Part shown: positions 1 to 7,918 of the stretch, in pieces | How the letters are laid out: each line of letters opens with the position of its first letter | How positions within the stretch are numbered: the first letter of the stretch is position 1 | NCBI RefSeq assembly: GCF_002556635.1 | Contig: NZ_MWMO01000002.1 | Location: 310,001-374,000, forward strand | From: Novosphingobium sp. PC22D | Lineage (GTDB): Bacteria; Pseudomonadota; Alphaproteobacteria; Sphingomonadales; Sphingomonadaceae | Direction of reading: 5' to 3' | Length of the DNA stretch: 64,000 bases | Notes under the pieces: generated by a model | What the model was told of the DNA's origin: nothing | The model's input: only the letters and a program-made list of their open reading frames with translations | Databases searched by the model: none | Made by a program: the position numbers and the translations under genes

Positions 1-1920
1 GATCGAGGCACCCACGCGCAGCGCGCCGTAGGCGGGACGCGACACGCCGCGCTGCCCGGCAAGGCGCAGCACGAGATTGTCGGTGGCCTGGTACTTGATG
101 TTCAGGCTTGGGAAGAAGTCATTGTAGGTCCGGCGCAGGGCGAGCGGGGCATAGACCCCGCCGGCCAGCACGGTGCCCGCGTTGTCGAGGATATAGCGTT
201 CGAACCGCACGCCGCCGATCACCGTCGCCGCGCCGAACTCGGCCTTGGCCATGGCATAGGCGGCCAGCGTCTTTTCCTTCTGGAAGTATTTGTCGGTCGC
301 GGGAATGTCGTTGGCGGTATCGTACAACCCGGCCGCCTGGAGCGTTTCGAGCAGCGCGTCTATGTCCTTGCGCATCGCGACGTTGTCGACGTAGTTCAGC
401 GTGAAGCCGAGCGGGAACTGGGTGTCCCACGGCTTGCCGGTAACATAGCTGTTGATGTCGAACGGCTGGCCGACGGCGGCGCCGTATGCGCCGAGATAGA
501 CGATGTTGGAGAACGAGAAGTTGTTCCCCGCGATGTCACGATCGGCGTAGAGCCCTCCGAAGCCGAGCGTCAGACCCTCGAACTCCTTGGTCATGTCTAG
601 CTTGAGCGTGTAGCTGTCGGAGATCGTCTTCTGACGCGCGGCGATCATGTAGGTGCCGCCAACGCTCAGGATGCCCTGGTCGAAATCGGTGATTTGCGGA
701 CCGACCGTCGGGTTGCCGTCGGGGCCCGCGACTGTCTGGTAGAGCGTTACGACCGGAAAGTTCGGATTGCTGCGGTCGTAGGTGAGCGAGGGCGACGCAA
801 GGCCACTCGTGCTCGCCTGGGTCAGCGGCAGATAGGTCGTGTTCTCGGTGCGCGTGTAGTTCGCCTTGACGTGGACGGCGAAGCCGTCATCGCCCTCATA
901 ATCGCCGCCGATCGTGCCGATGTAGTTGCGGTTGCGGTATTCGCCATAGTTGAAGCTGCCGCGCAGCGGAACCTGGACGAGCGTGCCCTCGTCCAGATTA
1001 CGTGTTCCCCCCGCCGCCTGATCGAGCCGCAATTCGTACTGGTTGCGCTGCTCGTCGTCGTTGAACTCGGTAAAGATGCCTTTGGCGTAGAGGCGCTGGC
1101 CGTCGGCCGGGCTGAACTCGATCCCGCCGAACAGGCCGTTGTTCCAGCGCTCGAGCTTGTACTGGCGGACGTCGAACTCGGTCGGCCCGAAGGTCTGGTC
1201 GGAGGCGTCGGACGGCTCGTCATAGAGGCCGACCTCGCGGTTGTCTGTCAACTGCTTGCGGCGGTAGTGCGATCCGCCGACGACGAAGCCGAACCGATCG
1301 TTGGACCACGACAGGCGCAGCGAAGCCTGCCGCTGTTCGCCGCCGCCCTGGTCCATGAACCCGTAGCCGGCATCGCCGGTGACGTGCAGTCCTTCGCGCT
1401 CCATCGGCGAATAGGTCTGCAGGTCGATGGTCGCGACGATCGCGTCGGCCTGCAGGCTCGAGGTCAGCGACTTGTTGACGACGATCTGCGAGAGCAGCAC
1501 CGCCGGGATCGCGTCGAAGCGGAACGCGCGGGTATCGCCGCCCTCGTCGACACCGACCACCGGGATGCCGTCGATGTTCACCGAGGTCCAGCGGTTCGGC
1601 GCGCCGCGCACCTGGATGTAGCGCTCCTGCCCCTGGTCGCGCTGGACGGCGACGGCCGGCAGGCGCGCGAGCGCGGCGGCGCTGTTCTGGTCGGGGAAGC
1701 GGCCGACCGCGTCGGCGGCTGCGATATCCGCGACGTTGTCCGCCCGGCGCTTGGCCTCGACCGAGGCCTGCTGGGATTCGAGGATCGAGCCGGTGACGAC
1801 GATGGCCTCGGCATTGGCGTCCATCTCGTCCGCGCCCTCGGCGGCGCAGGCCGCGCCGCTCCATCCGGCAACCGCGATTATTCCCGTTAACGCGGCCGCT
1901 TGTTCAATCCTGAATGTCAC
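1..1920 (-). CDS. TonB-dependent receptor, 3' end cut by window edge
   Basis: Outer-membrane active-transport receptor; 640 codons are visible and the C-terminal barrel lies beyond position 1. I chose the GTG at 1920 because an AGGGG ribosome-binding sequence lies about 6 bases upstream and a signal peptide follows, ending near a run of Ala and Cys. Then come a TonB-box-like VVTGS and a plug domain with FPDQNSAAALARLP, VQRDQGQERYIQVRG and NIDGIPV. These plug motifs are typical of the large sphingomonad/Caulobacter receptor family that imports complex carbohydrates or siderophores. The remainder shows the alternating aromatic/polar pattern of barrel strands. No regulator or transporter next to it reveals the substrate, and the gene is divergent from the one at 2313. 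Family confident, substrate unknown. Confidence 0.93.
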   Translation of the reverse strand, partial: MTFRIEQAAALTGIIAVAGWSGAACAAEGADEMDANAEAIVVTGSILESQQASVEAKRRADNVADIAAADAVGRFPDQNSAAALARLPAVAVQRDQGQERYIQVRGAPNRWTSVNIDGIPVVGVDEGGDTRAFRFDAIPAVLLSQIVVNKSLTSSLQADAIVATIDLQTYSPMEREGLHVTGDAGYGFMDQGGGEQRQASLRLSWSNDRFGFVVGGSHYRRKQLTDNREVGLYDEPSDASDQTFGPTEFDVRQYKLERWNNGLFGGIEFSPADGQRLYAKGIFTEFNDDEQRNQYELRLDQAAGGTRNLDEGTLVQVPLRGSFNYGEYRNRNYIGTIGGDYEGDDGFAVHVKANYTRTENTTYLPLTQASTSGLASPSLTYDRSNPNFPVVTLYQTVAGPDGNPTVGPQITDFDQGILSVGGTYMIAARQKTISDSYTLKLDMTKEFEGLTLGFGGLYADRDIAGNNFSFSNIVYLGAYGAAVGQPFDINSYVTGKPWDTQFPLGFTLNYVDNVAMRKDIDALLETLQAAGLYDTANDIPATDKYFQKEKTLAAYAMAKAEFGAATVIGGVRFERYILDNAGTVLAGGVYAPLALRRTYNDFFPSLNIKYQATDNLVLRLAGQRGVSRPAYGALRVGASI

Positions 1921-2312
1921 AGTCGACCCCCTGATCCTGAATTCGCAGGGGCACCTAGGCCGCGGCGGTGACAGGTTGAGGACCGATCCGTGACAATTGC
2001 GCGGAGGTTGGATGACACCAATTTGAAAGCGGCGTTGAGACGATGCGCACACGAGCGATGTCGCCCATCGGGCGCTCACCCGATGCGGAGTGGCCCGCCA
2101 TTCGCGACGCCGGCGGACTATCTAACGATATATAACGGCGACAATGCCGTTCGAGCGTCCGGCTTAGCCGTCGTTCTTCTGAATGGACCTTCGACCGGAA
2201 GCTACGGGTATGCAACGCTTCGTTTTTCCGCGCCTTTCCACAGATCTGTATAGATATCGTCCGGTTAGATCTGACAAGAGTTTATACCTAGACCCAAGGT
2301 TGCTCCGGATCG
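1921..2312. other. Divergent intergenic region
   Basis: About 390 bases between the receptor start and the repeat-protein gene. It is less GC-rich than its flanks, with A/T-rich patches near 2120-2145 and 2245-2290 that could hold promoters for either side. A stop codon at 2289-2291 closes the reading frame of the downstream gene just upstream of its start. I see no RNA gene and no convincing operator. Confidence 0.5.
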
Positions 2313-3761
2313 ATGCTGATCAAGGTCACGGCGAGCGACGGTGGATACAGCACCTCCGACATTTTCGAGTTCGAAGTGGGCGAGGTGAACGATTCGCCGC
2401 GGGGCCAGGACGACTCGGTCGAGACTCTGGCAGGCATGACGCTCGACATTCCGGTCGCCAACCTGCTAGCCAACGGCCTCGATATCGAGGGTTCGCCGCT
2501 CCAGATCATCGCGGTCGGCAATGCTGCCCAGGGCAGCGTTTCGCTGCAGAACGGCACGGTGACCTTCGTTCCCGAAGAAGGATTTATCGGCATGGCGAGC
2601 TTCACCCACAACGTCGGCGACGAATTCAGCTTCGACAAGGCGACCGTCACGGTCAATGTCCTCGATCCCGATGGCGGCAATGCGGCACCGGTGTTCAGCC
2701 CCGACAGCGGCAGCTTCGCGACGCTCGCCGGCACGGGCGCGGCGTTCACCGTCGCCGCCACCGATGCGGACGGTGACGCGTTGTCCTATTCGGCCGGCGA
2801 GGCGGTGCACGGCACGCTGACCGACACCGGCAACGGCAGGTTCGTCTACACGCCCGAAAACGGCTTCGTCGGCACCGACAGCTTCCACGTCACCGTCAGC
2901 GACGGAAACGGCGGGAGCGACACTTTCGCCGCGATCTTCGACGTCGTCGCCAGCGATCCTTCGGGCGGCGAGTGGCGGCTCATCACCCACAGCGGTTGGA
3001 TCGGTGAAATCGGCGGGAGCGGCGACGTCTTCGGCACCACCGGTTTCGAGGACGTCACCGTTCTCGACCTCGCGGGCCGGATCTCCTTCGATCCCTCGTT
3101 CAACCGGGGCGGCGACGTGGTGCGCCTCCCGGGCGATGCCTCCGAGTGGAGCGCGAGCATCTCGGGATCGAGCGTCAGCCTGTTCGACGGCGACACCGAA
3201 GTGATCATTCCCGCGGTCCCGACCGGCCTCACGCTGGTCTTCGCCGACGGTCCGCGCATCCTCGAGATCGAAGAGAGTGACAACGTCGTGGTGATCGGCG
3301 ATCAGGTGATCGACCAGACGCTCACGATACTGACCGCGGAAGCCCAGGACGTGCCGGTTCCGGTCGACGGGATCGGCGCCGATAGTTCGGCGCAATTGGT
3401 GATGAACGAAGGCGGGGCGGCCAGCGTGGGCGGCCACGTCTCGGTCTTCGGCACCGCCGATGGTTCCGAGACGATCACGATCACGTCCGGCGAGATCGTC
3501 TTCGACCCCTCCTTCAACAGGGGCGGCGACACGATCCTGGTCGACGGCTCGGCCGGGGACTTCAGCGCGGTGCAGGACGGATCGAACGTGATCATCTCTT
3601 CGATCAATCTGGCGTTCGTCGTGCCCGTCGGTCTCGGCGCCACGACCATCGGTTTCGATGAAGGGGCCGATCTGCGCGAACTCCAGATCGTCGACGGCAC
3701 GATCCACTTCGGCGACCAAACTCTCGGCATCGTCCCGCTGGAAGTGGCACCCTTCGCTTAA
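2313..3761 (+). CDS. Cadherin-like repeat protein with two C-terminal DPSFN modules; probably N-terminally truncated
   Basis: A 482-residue, acidic, Cys-free protein of the secreted-adhesin type. Residues 1-30 look like the last strands of a cadherin-like domain (ending EVNDSP), so the gene appears to begin inside a domain. Residues 31-118 and 125-213 are two tandem-95-type cadherin-like domains, with VPEEGFIGMASF and TPENGFVGTDSFHVTVSDGNGG. Residues about 230-335 and 370-472 are two copies of another module, with cores DPSFNRGGD at 260-268 and 398-406. There is no signal peptide, which fits either type I secretion or loss of the 5' end. The ATG has only a weak AAGG about 13 bases upstream, and an in-frame TAG at 2289 blocks extension. 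It may be a relic of a larger RTX adhesin or a small standalone secreted protein. The same C-terminal module ends the protease at 59185-62328. Confidence 0.75.
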   Translation: MLIKVTASDGGYSTSDIFEFEVGEVNDSPRGQDDSVETLAGMTLDIPVANLLANGLDIEGSPLQIIAVGNAAQGSVSLQNGTVTFVPEEGFIGMASFTHNVGDEFSFDKATVTVNVLDPDGGNAAPVFSPDSGSFATLAGTGAAFTVAATDADGDALSYSAGEAVHGTLTDTGNGRFVYTPENGFVGTDSFHVTVSDGNGGSDTFAAIFDVVASDPSGGEWRLITHSGWIGEIGGSGDVFGTTGFEDVTVLDLAGRISFDPSFNRGGDVVRLPGDASEWSASISGSSVSLFDGDTEVIIPAVPTGLTLVFADGPRILEIEESDNVVVIGDQVIDQTLTILTAEAQDVPVPVDGIGADSSAQLVMNEGGAASVGGHVSVFGTADGSETITITSGEIVFDPSFNRGGDTILVDGSAGDFSAVQDGSNVIISSINLAFVVPVGLGATTIGFDEGADLRELQIVDGTIHFGDQTLGIVPLEVAPFA

Positions 3762-3775
3762 CCAAGCGAATCCCC

Positions 3776-3821
3776 GCTCCCCGGGACCGCCGGACGGGCG
3801 TTCGGCCAGGGCCCGGGGAGC
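3776..3821. terminator. Strong hairpin after the repeat-protein gene
   Basis: Perfect 10-base inverted repeat GCTCCCCGGG (3776-3785) and CCCGGGGAGC (3812-3821), starting 15 bases after the stop codon at 3761. There is no T-tract, so it is a candidate RNA 3'-end stabiliser or a factor-assisted stop rather than a classical intrinsic terminator. Confidence 0.45.
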
Positions 3822-3929
3822 ATCCGTTCTCACCCCCGACCCCGGCCCCGCACCGCCGGATGGCGAAGGACTCTGGAAAAACGGCCGCCCGCCCTTGCCC
3901 CGAGAGGCCCAGCGCGTATTCGAGACCGC

Positions 3930-5462
3930 GTGAGCGCGCAGATCGAGATAGGCCAGGGTCCGGGCGGAGGCTCCGTTGCGATCGATATCGAGGAACTCCT
4001 CGCGACCCGCCTGCTCGTCCAGGGCAACAGCGGCTCGGGCAAGTCGCATCTGCTGCGCCGCCTGCTCGAGGAAAGCGCGGGGATGGTGCAGCAGATCGTC
4101 ATCGACCCCGAAGGCGATTTCGTCACGCTTGCCGACGCTTTCGATCATGTCGTCGTCGATGGGGCCGCCTATTCGGGCGGCGAGATCGCCCGCCTCGCGG
4201 GGCGTATCCGCAAGCACCGCGCCTCGGTGGTGCTCGCGCTCGACAACCTTGAGATCGAGGCGCAGATGCGTTGCGCCGCGCTGTTCCTTTCGGCCCTGTT
4301 CGACGCCCCGCGCGAAGAGTGGTATCCTGCCCTCGTCATTGTCGACGAGGCGCAGATGTTCGCGCCCGCCGTTGCAGGCGACGTCAGCGACGAAGTCCGC
4401 CGCCTCTCGCTCGGCGCGATGACCAACCTCATGTGCCGGGGGCGCAAGCGCGGGCTCGCCGGGATCGTCGCGACGCAGCGGCTGGCCAAGCTGGCCAAGA
4501 ACGTCGCCGCCGAAGCCTCGAATTTCCTCATGGGGCGTACCTTTCTCGACATCGACATGGCGCGCGCGGCCGACCTGCTCGGCATGGAGCGGCGCAACGC
4601 CGAGGAGATCCGCGACCTCGACCGCGGCCACTTTCTCGGCCTCGGCCCCGCGATCAGCCGGCGGCCGATCCCGGTCCGCATCGGCCCGGTCCGCACGGGA
4701 TCGAAAGCCGTCTCGCACGCAATGGAACCGCCGCCGAGCATAACCGGCGACGAGTTGCACGCGCTGCTCCACGGCGAGGGCGGCCACAGCGCCGACGAAG
4801 CTGCTCCGGCCAAGCCTGGCCCGCCAGCGCGAGTCTCGGAACAAGCCGCGCCGCTTCCTCCGGGTCCGAGCCCGACCCCGCCGTTTCCGGCGATGCCGCT
4901 TTCCGACGGCATCGCGACGGCGGACGTCCTGATCGACCGGATCGCCGCGAGAGCCGCCGTCCCGGCAGAGGCCGAGGCCCAGCCCGGACGGGACGCGGAA
5001 ACGGAAATCGCCGACGTGCTCGCCGAGATGGCCGCCGAGCCCGACTGCGCCTTCCGCTCGGCGGCCGTCCTCTATCAGGACTTCGCGATGCGCTGCCGCC
5101 AACGCCGCATCCGCACTCCGGCGCTCGATATCGCGCAGTTCCGGCGGCGCTTCGCGCTGGCGCTGGCCGGAGTGACCAGCGACGACGCCGGCTGGGGCGA
5201 GATCCTCGAGGCCGGAAGCGAAGTTCCCGAAGACCTGCTTGCTCCCTATCTGCTCATGGCGCGCGCCGCCCAGCGCAACGCGCCCTGCCCTGAGGACGAG
5301 GAACTCGGCCGCGTCTACGGCACGAGTTCGCCGGGCCGTATCCGGCGCCTGCTCGAATACCTCGAGAAAGGCGGCTTCATCGTCGTGCGCACCGATTTCG
5401 GCGGGCGGCGGTCGATCACGATCCCGCAACTCGGCATCGCGACGGCGCCGCTCGAAACCTGA
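3930..5462 (+). CDS. HerA/FtsK-like P-loop ATPase (DUF87 type)
   Basis: A 510-residue ATPase of the HerA-FtsK superfamily. Walker A is GNSGSGKSH (about residues 33-41) and Walker B is ALVIVDEAQMF (about 133-143). GIVATQRLAKL resembles the sensor/arginine-finger region of the DUF87 family. The N-terminal half is the motor. A Pro-rich linker (about 295-330) leads to a C-terminal part whose last 60 residues (RIRRLLEYLEKGGFIVV, then GGRRSITIP) look like a winged helix. HerA normally pairs with the NurA nuclease in DNA-end processing or phage defence, but no NurA or nuclease gene is adjacent. The role is therefore unassigned: DNA translocase or defence component. The start is a GTG at 3930; no earlier good start was seen. 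Confidence 0.8.
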   Translation: MSAQIEIGQGPGGGSVAIDIEELLATRLLVQGNSGSGKSHLLRRLLEESAGMVQQIVIDPEGDFVTLADAFDHVVVDGAAYSGGEIARLAGRIRKHRASVVLALDNLEIEAQMRCAALFLSALFDAPREEWYPALVIVDEAQMFAPAVAGDVSDEVRRLSLGAMTNLMCRGRKRGLAGIVATQRLAKLAKNVAAEASNFLMGRTFLDIDMARAADLLGMERRNAEEIRDLDRGHFLGLGPAISRRPIPVRIGPVRTGSKAVSHAMEPPPSITGDELHALLHGEGGHSADEAAPAKPGPPARVSEQAAPLPPGPSPTPPFPAMPLSDGIATADVLIDRIAARAAVPAEAEAQPGRDAETEIADVLAEMAAEPDCAFRSAAVLYQDFAMRCRQRRIRTPALDIAQFRRRFALALAGVTSDDAGWGEILEAGSEVPEDLLAPYLLMARAAQRNAPCPEDEELGRVYGTSSPGRIRRLLEYLEKGGFIVVRTDFGGRRSITIPQLGIATAPLET

Positions 5463-6409
5463 ACGGACCGCCGGTCAGGCGAGGAACGTTCGGATCGCCT
5501 GAGCGGCCCGCGTCCAGGCCGGCTCAAGCGCGGCGCAGGCCGCGGCCCGTATTCGCGTTTCGATGCCTGGCTACGCCACCCGCGTCGCCCGAAGAGTCTC
5601 TAGTAGGTTCGGAAAAGTCGGAGACGAAGCTTGCGAGCCAACTCGGGGCGTCAGACCCGGCAAGCTTCGTCTCCTCGGCATGGGCCATTCCGGCCGAGGC
5701 TGCGGATCGGGCAGGAAGTAGGGGGTTCTGGATCCGCAGCCCCGGCCGGTTTCGGGTGACGCGGGGCCATTGCGAACCCCGCGCCCGGCTTTGCCGAAAT
5801 CCATGTCAGGCAAGCGTGCGGCCGGGTTGCGCAGGCCGGGACCCCGCGCGCCCACGAGGTCGTCCGGCGGCCACGCCGACGGGCTCGGCGCGGCATGGGC
5901 GCCAGGTCCCCCACCGCCGCAGTGGCGGACGGATCGAGACGCTCTTTCCGGGCCGTTCGAGACGACTTCGGGCCTCGCGACGAAAGGGCCGCCCTCGCTT
6001 TGTCTTCAAGATGCATCGCTCTTCAATCGCATGGCCGCCGCTTGGTGCTGACATGGGAAGGACGTCGCGGCGGCTTCAAACCCGCAAGACGTGTCACGCC
6101 GGGCAACCGAATATTTGATTTGCGGTTCGGTGCGCCCGGCTTCGTCTTGTCTGCAATGGAACAGGGCCAGACATTGCCGATTTCGCTCGAACCGAACCGC
6201 CTTTCGCCTGGCCCGCGGCAAGCGGCGGGCGGCGCGTGGACGCGGCACGCGAGGCTTGCTCCGGCGGCGGCGCGGCCCCATCGCGGAGCCGGGTTTTGAC
6301 GCCGGAGCGCAATGACTTCTTGACGAATCCCGCGTCGCGCCGTTTACGCGCGATCGACGGGGGCATCGTTAGTGAATCGAAACGCCGGGAAGCGAAGCCT
6401 CTGCCGACA
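5463..6409. other. Long non-coding region upstream of the sigma-factor gene
   Basis: Nearly 950 bases with no open frame resembling a known protein; short frames here are overlapping and compositionally odd. The first third holds a cluster of inverted repeats (5620-5783, listed separately). The last 150 bases are the probable promoter zone for the FecI-type sigma factor. I found no transposase remnant or tRNA. Confidence 0.5.
5620..5783. repeat. Cluster of three consecutive inverted repeats
   Basis: Three palindromes stand in a row. GGAGACGAAGCTTGC at 5620-5634 has its exact complement at 5660-5674 (15 of 15). CGGCCGAGGCTGCGGATC at 5691-5708 pairs with 5731-5748 (17 of 18). CGCGGGG at 5760-5766 pairs with CCCCGCG at 5777-5783. 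Such regular stems in a non-coding region suggest a structured RNA, a REP/MITE-like element, or a relic of mobile DNA. Confidence 0.6.
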
Positions 6410-6925
6410 ATGGGAAGCGAAGTTCAGACCAGCGGCTTGCAGAGCGTCCTGCTCAACGAGCGCGCGCGGCTGCTCCGCTTCCTGGCGGCGCGCGGCGCCG
6501 GGGAGGATGCCGAGGATCTGCTGCACGAACTTTGGCAGCGCGTCTCGGCCACGCATGCGCAGCCGATCGCGGACCCGGTTTCCTATCTTTTCCGCGCCGC
6601 CGAGAATCTCATTCGCGACCAGCGACGCTCGATGGTCAGCCGCGAACGCCGCCAGTTCGACTGGCACGAGGCCGCGAGCACCGACGAGGAACAGCCCGGC
6701 GGCGAGCGCGTGCTGATCGCCCGCGAACGTCTGCGGATCGTCGAGCAGGCGCTCGACGAGCTCGGCCCACGCGTGGCGCGCGTGTTTCGGGCCTATCGCA
6801 TCGAGGGCATCAGCCAGGCCAGGATCGCCAGCCAGCTCGGCATCAGCCTGAGTTCGGTCGAGAAGGATCTGCAGAAAGCCTATCGCCGCATGGCCGAGAT
6901 CAAGGCGCGTTTCGATGCAGAGTGA
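6410..6925 (+). CDS. FecI-family ECF sigma factor
   Basis: A 171-residue extracytoplasmic-function sigma factor. Region 2 covers about residues 10-90 (EDAEDLLHELWQRV, then PVSYLFRAAENLIRDQRR). Region 4 covers about 105-162 with the helix-turn-helix GISQARIASQLGISLSSVEKDLQKA. The order sigma, FecR, STN-containing receptor is the classical cell-surface signalling cassette: the ligand-loaded receptor signals through FecR to release this sigma factor, which transcribes the receptor gene. The frame is open upstream to 6236, but the ATG at 6410 gives a normal FecI length and the upstream part has no domain. Confidence 0.92.
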   Translation: MGSEVQTSGLQSVLLNERARLLRFLAARGAGEDAEDLLHELWQRVSATHAQPIADPVSYLFRAAENLIRDQRRSMVSRERRQFDWHEAASTDEEQPGGERVLIARERLRIVEQALDELGPRVARVFRAYRIEGISQARIASQLGISLSSVEKDLQKAYRRMAEIKARFDAE

Positions 6926-6952
6926 CGCGATCATGCAACAGGCGGTCATGCC

Positions 6953-7918
6953 ATGACCGGGGCTTCTTCGGACCTCATGGACGCGGCGCGCGCCTGGATG
7001 CTGCGGGCGAACGACCCAGCCTTCACCGACTGGGACGGTCTCACCCGGTGGCTGGAGGCCGATCCGCGCCACCTGCCCGCCTATGAACGCGCGCTGGAGG
7101 AAGATGCCTGGGCGGGCGAACTGGCCGACGCCGCCAACCGGGACGCGGTCCATGCGCCGAGCGAATCCGCTCTCCCGCGGCGCGCCGCGAGAAGGCGGCC
7201 ATGGGTCGCGCTCGGCGGCGCGGTCGCGGCGGCGGTCGTGGGCGTGACGGTGTGGACGATGGCGCCCGACGCGCCCGCGTCGAACGTCTATGTCACCGCG
7301 CTGGGCGAACATCGCTCGATCGCGCTGTCCGACGGCTCGCGCATGGAGATCAATGGCGACAGCCAGGTGACCTACGACCCCGACACGCCGCGCATGGTCA
7401 CTCTTGACCGCGGCGAGGCGGTGTTCGAAATCCGGCACGACGAAGCAAACCCCTTCGTCGTCCAGGCGGGCAAGGCGCGACTCATCGATGCGGGGACCGT
7501 CTTCAACGTCGTCAACGACGATGGCCGTTTCGAAGTCGCGGTCGCCGAGGGCGCGGTCATCTACGACGCGGGGCGCCAGCCGGTCAGGCTCGAACCGGGC
7601 GACGCCCTCGTACGGATGGGGCGGGACGGAGCCATCGAATTGCGCAAGGCCGATCCGGCGAACGTCGGGGCCTGGCGCGACGGGCTGCTCCAGTACGATG
7701 ACGCGACGCTGACGATCGTCGCCAGGGACCTGTCGCGCACGACCGGCACGCCGATCGCGGTTTCGCCCGTGGCGCGGGACATGCATTACAGCGGGACGCT
7801 CGCCGTGGAGGGACCGGCATCGGACGTCTTCGCAAGGATCGGGCCCTTGCTGGGCGTGACATTCCGCAAGAACGGCAAAGGCTGGGAGATGACGCCTAGA
7901 GATGGTGCGATCCGCTAG
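6953..7918 (+). CDS. FecR-family anti-sigma regulator
   Basis: A 321-residue inner-membrane signal transducer. The N-terminus (residues 1-60) is a cytoplasmic FecR-N/DUF4880 domain (RAWMLRANDPAFTDWDGLTRWL). One membrane segment lies at about 82-103 (PWVALGGAVAAAVVGVTVWT). A periplasmic FecR domain follows at about 110-210 (GEHRSIALSDGSRMEINGDS, then GEAVFEIRHDEANPF), and a secretin/STN-like tail reaches the end. It lies 27 bases after the sigma gene and overlaps the receptor gene by 17 bases, so the three are co-transcribed. It should hold the sigma factor inactive until the receptor's STN domain signals. Confidence 0.92.
   Translation: MTGASSDLMDAARAWMLRANDPAFTDWDGLTRWLEADPRHLPAYERALEEDAWAGELADAANRDAVHAPSESALPRRAARRRPWVALGGAVAAAVVGVTVWTMAPDAPASNVYVTALGEHRSIALSDGSRMEINGDSQVTYDPDTPRMVTLDRGEAVFEIRHDEANPFVVQAGKARLIDAGTVFNVVNDDGRFEVAVAEGAVIYDAGRQPVRLEPGDALVRMGRDGAIELRKADPANVGAWRDGLLQYDDATLTIVARDLSRTTGTPIAVSPVARDMHYSGTLAVEGPASDVFARIGPLLGVTFRKNGKGWEMTPRDGAIR

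Noticed and set aside
2466..5429. Minus-strand frame of 987 codons across the repeat protein and HerA-like gene
   Set aside because: It spans two genes and the non-coding gap between them, with biased composition and no domain; a shadow of the plus-strand genes.
5571..5855. 94-codon minus-strand frame in the hairpin region
   Set aside because: It runs through the inverted repeats, which explains its odd composition, and shows no domain or ribosome site.
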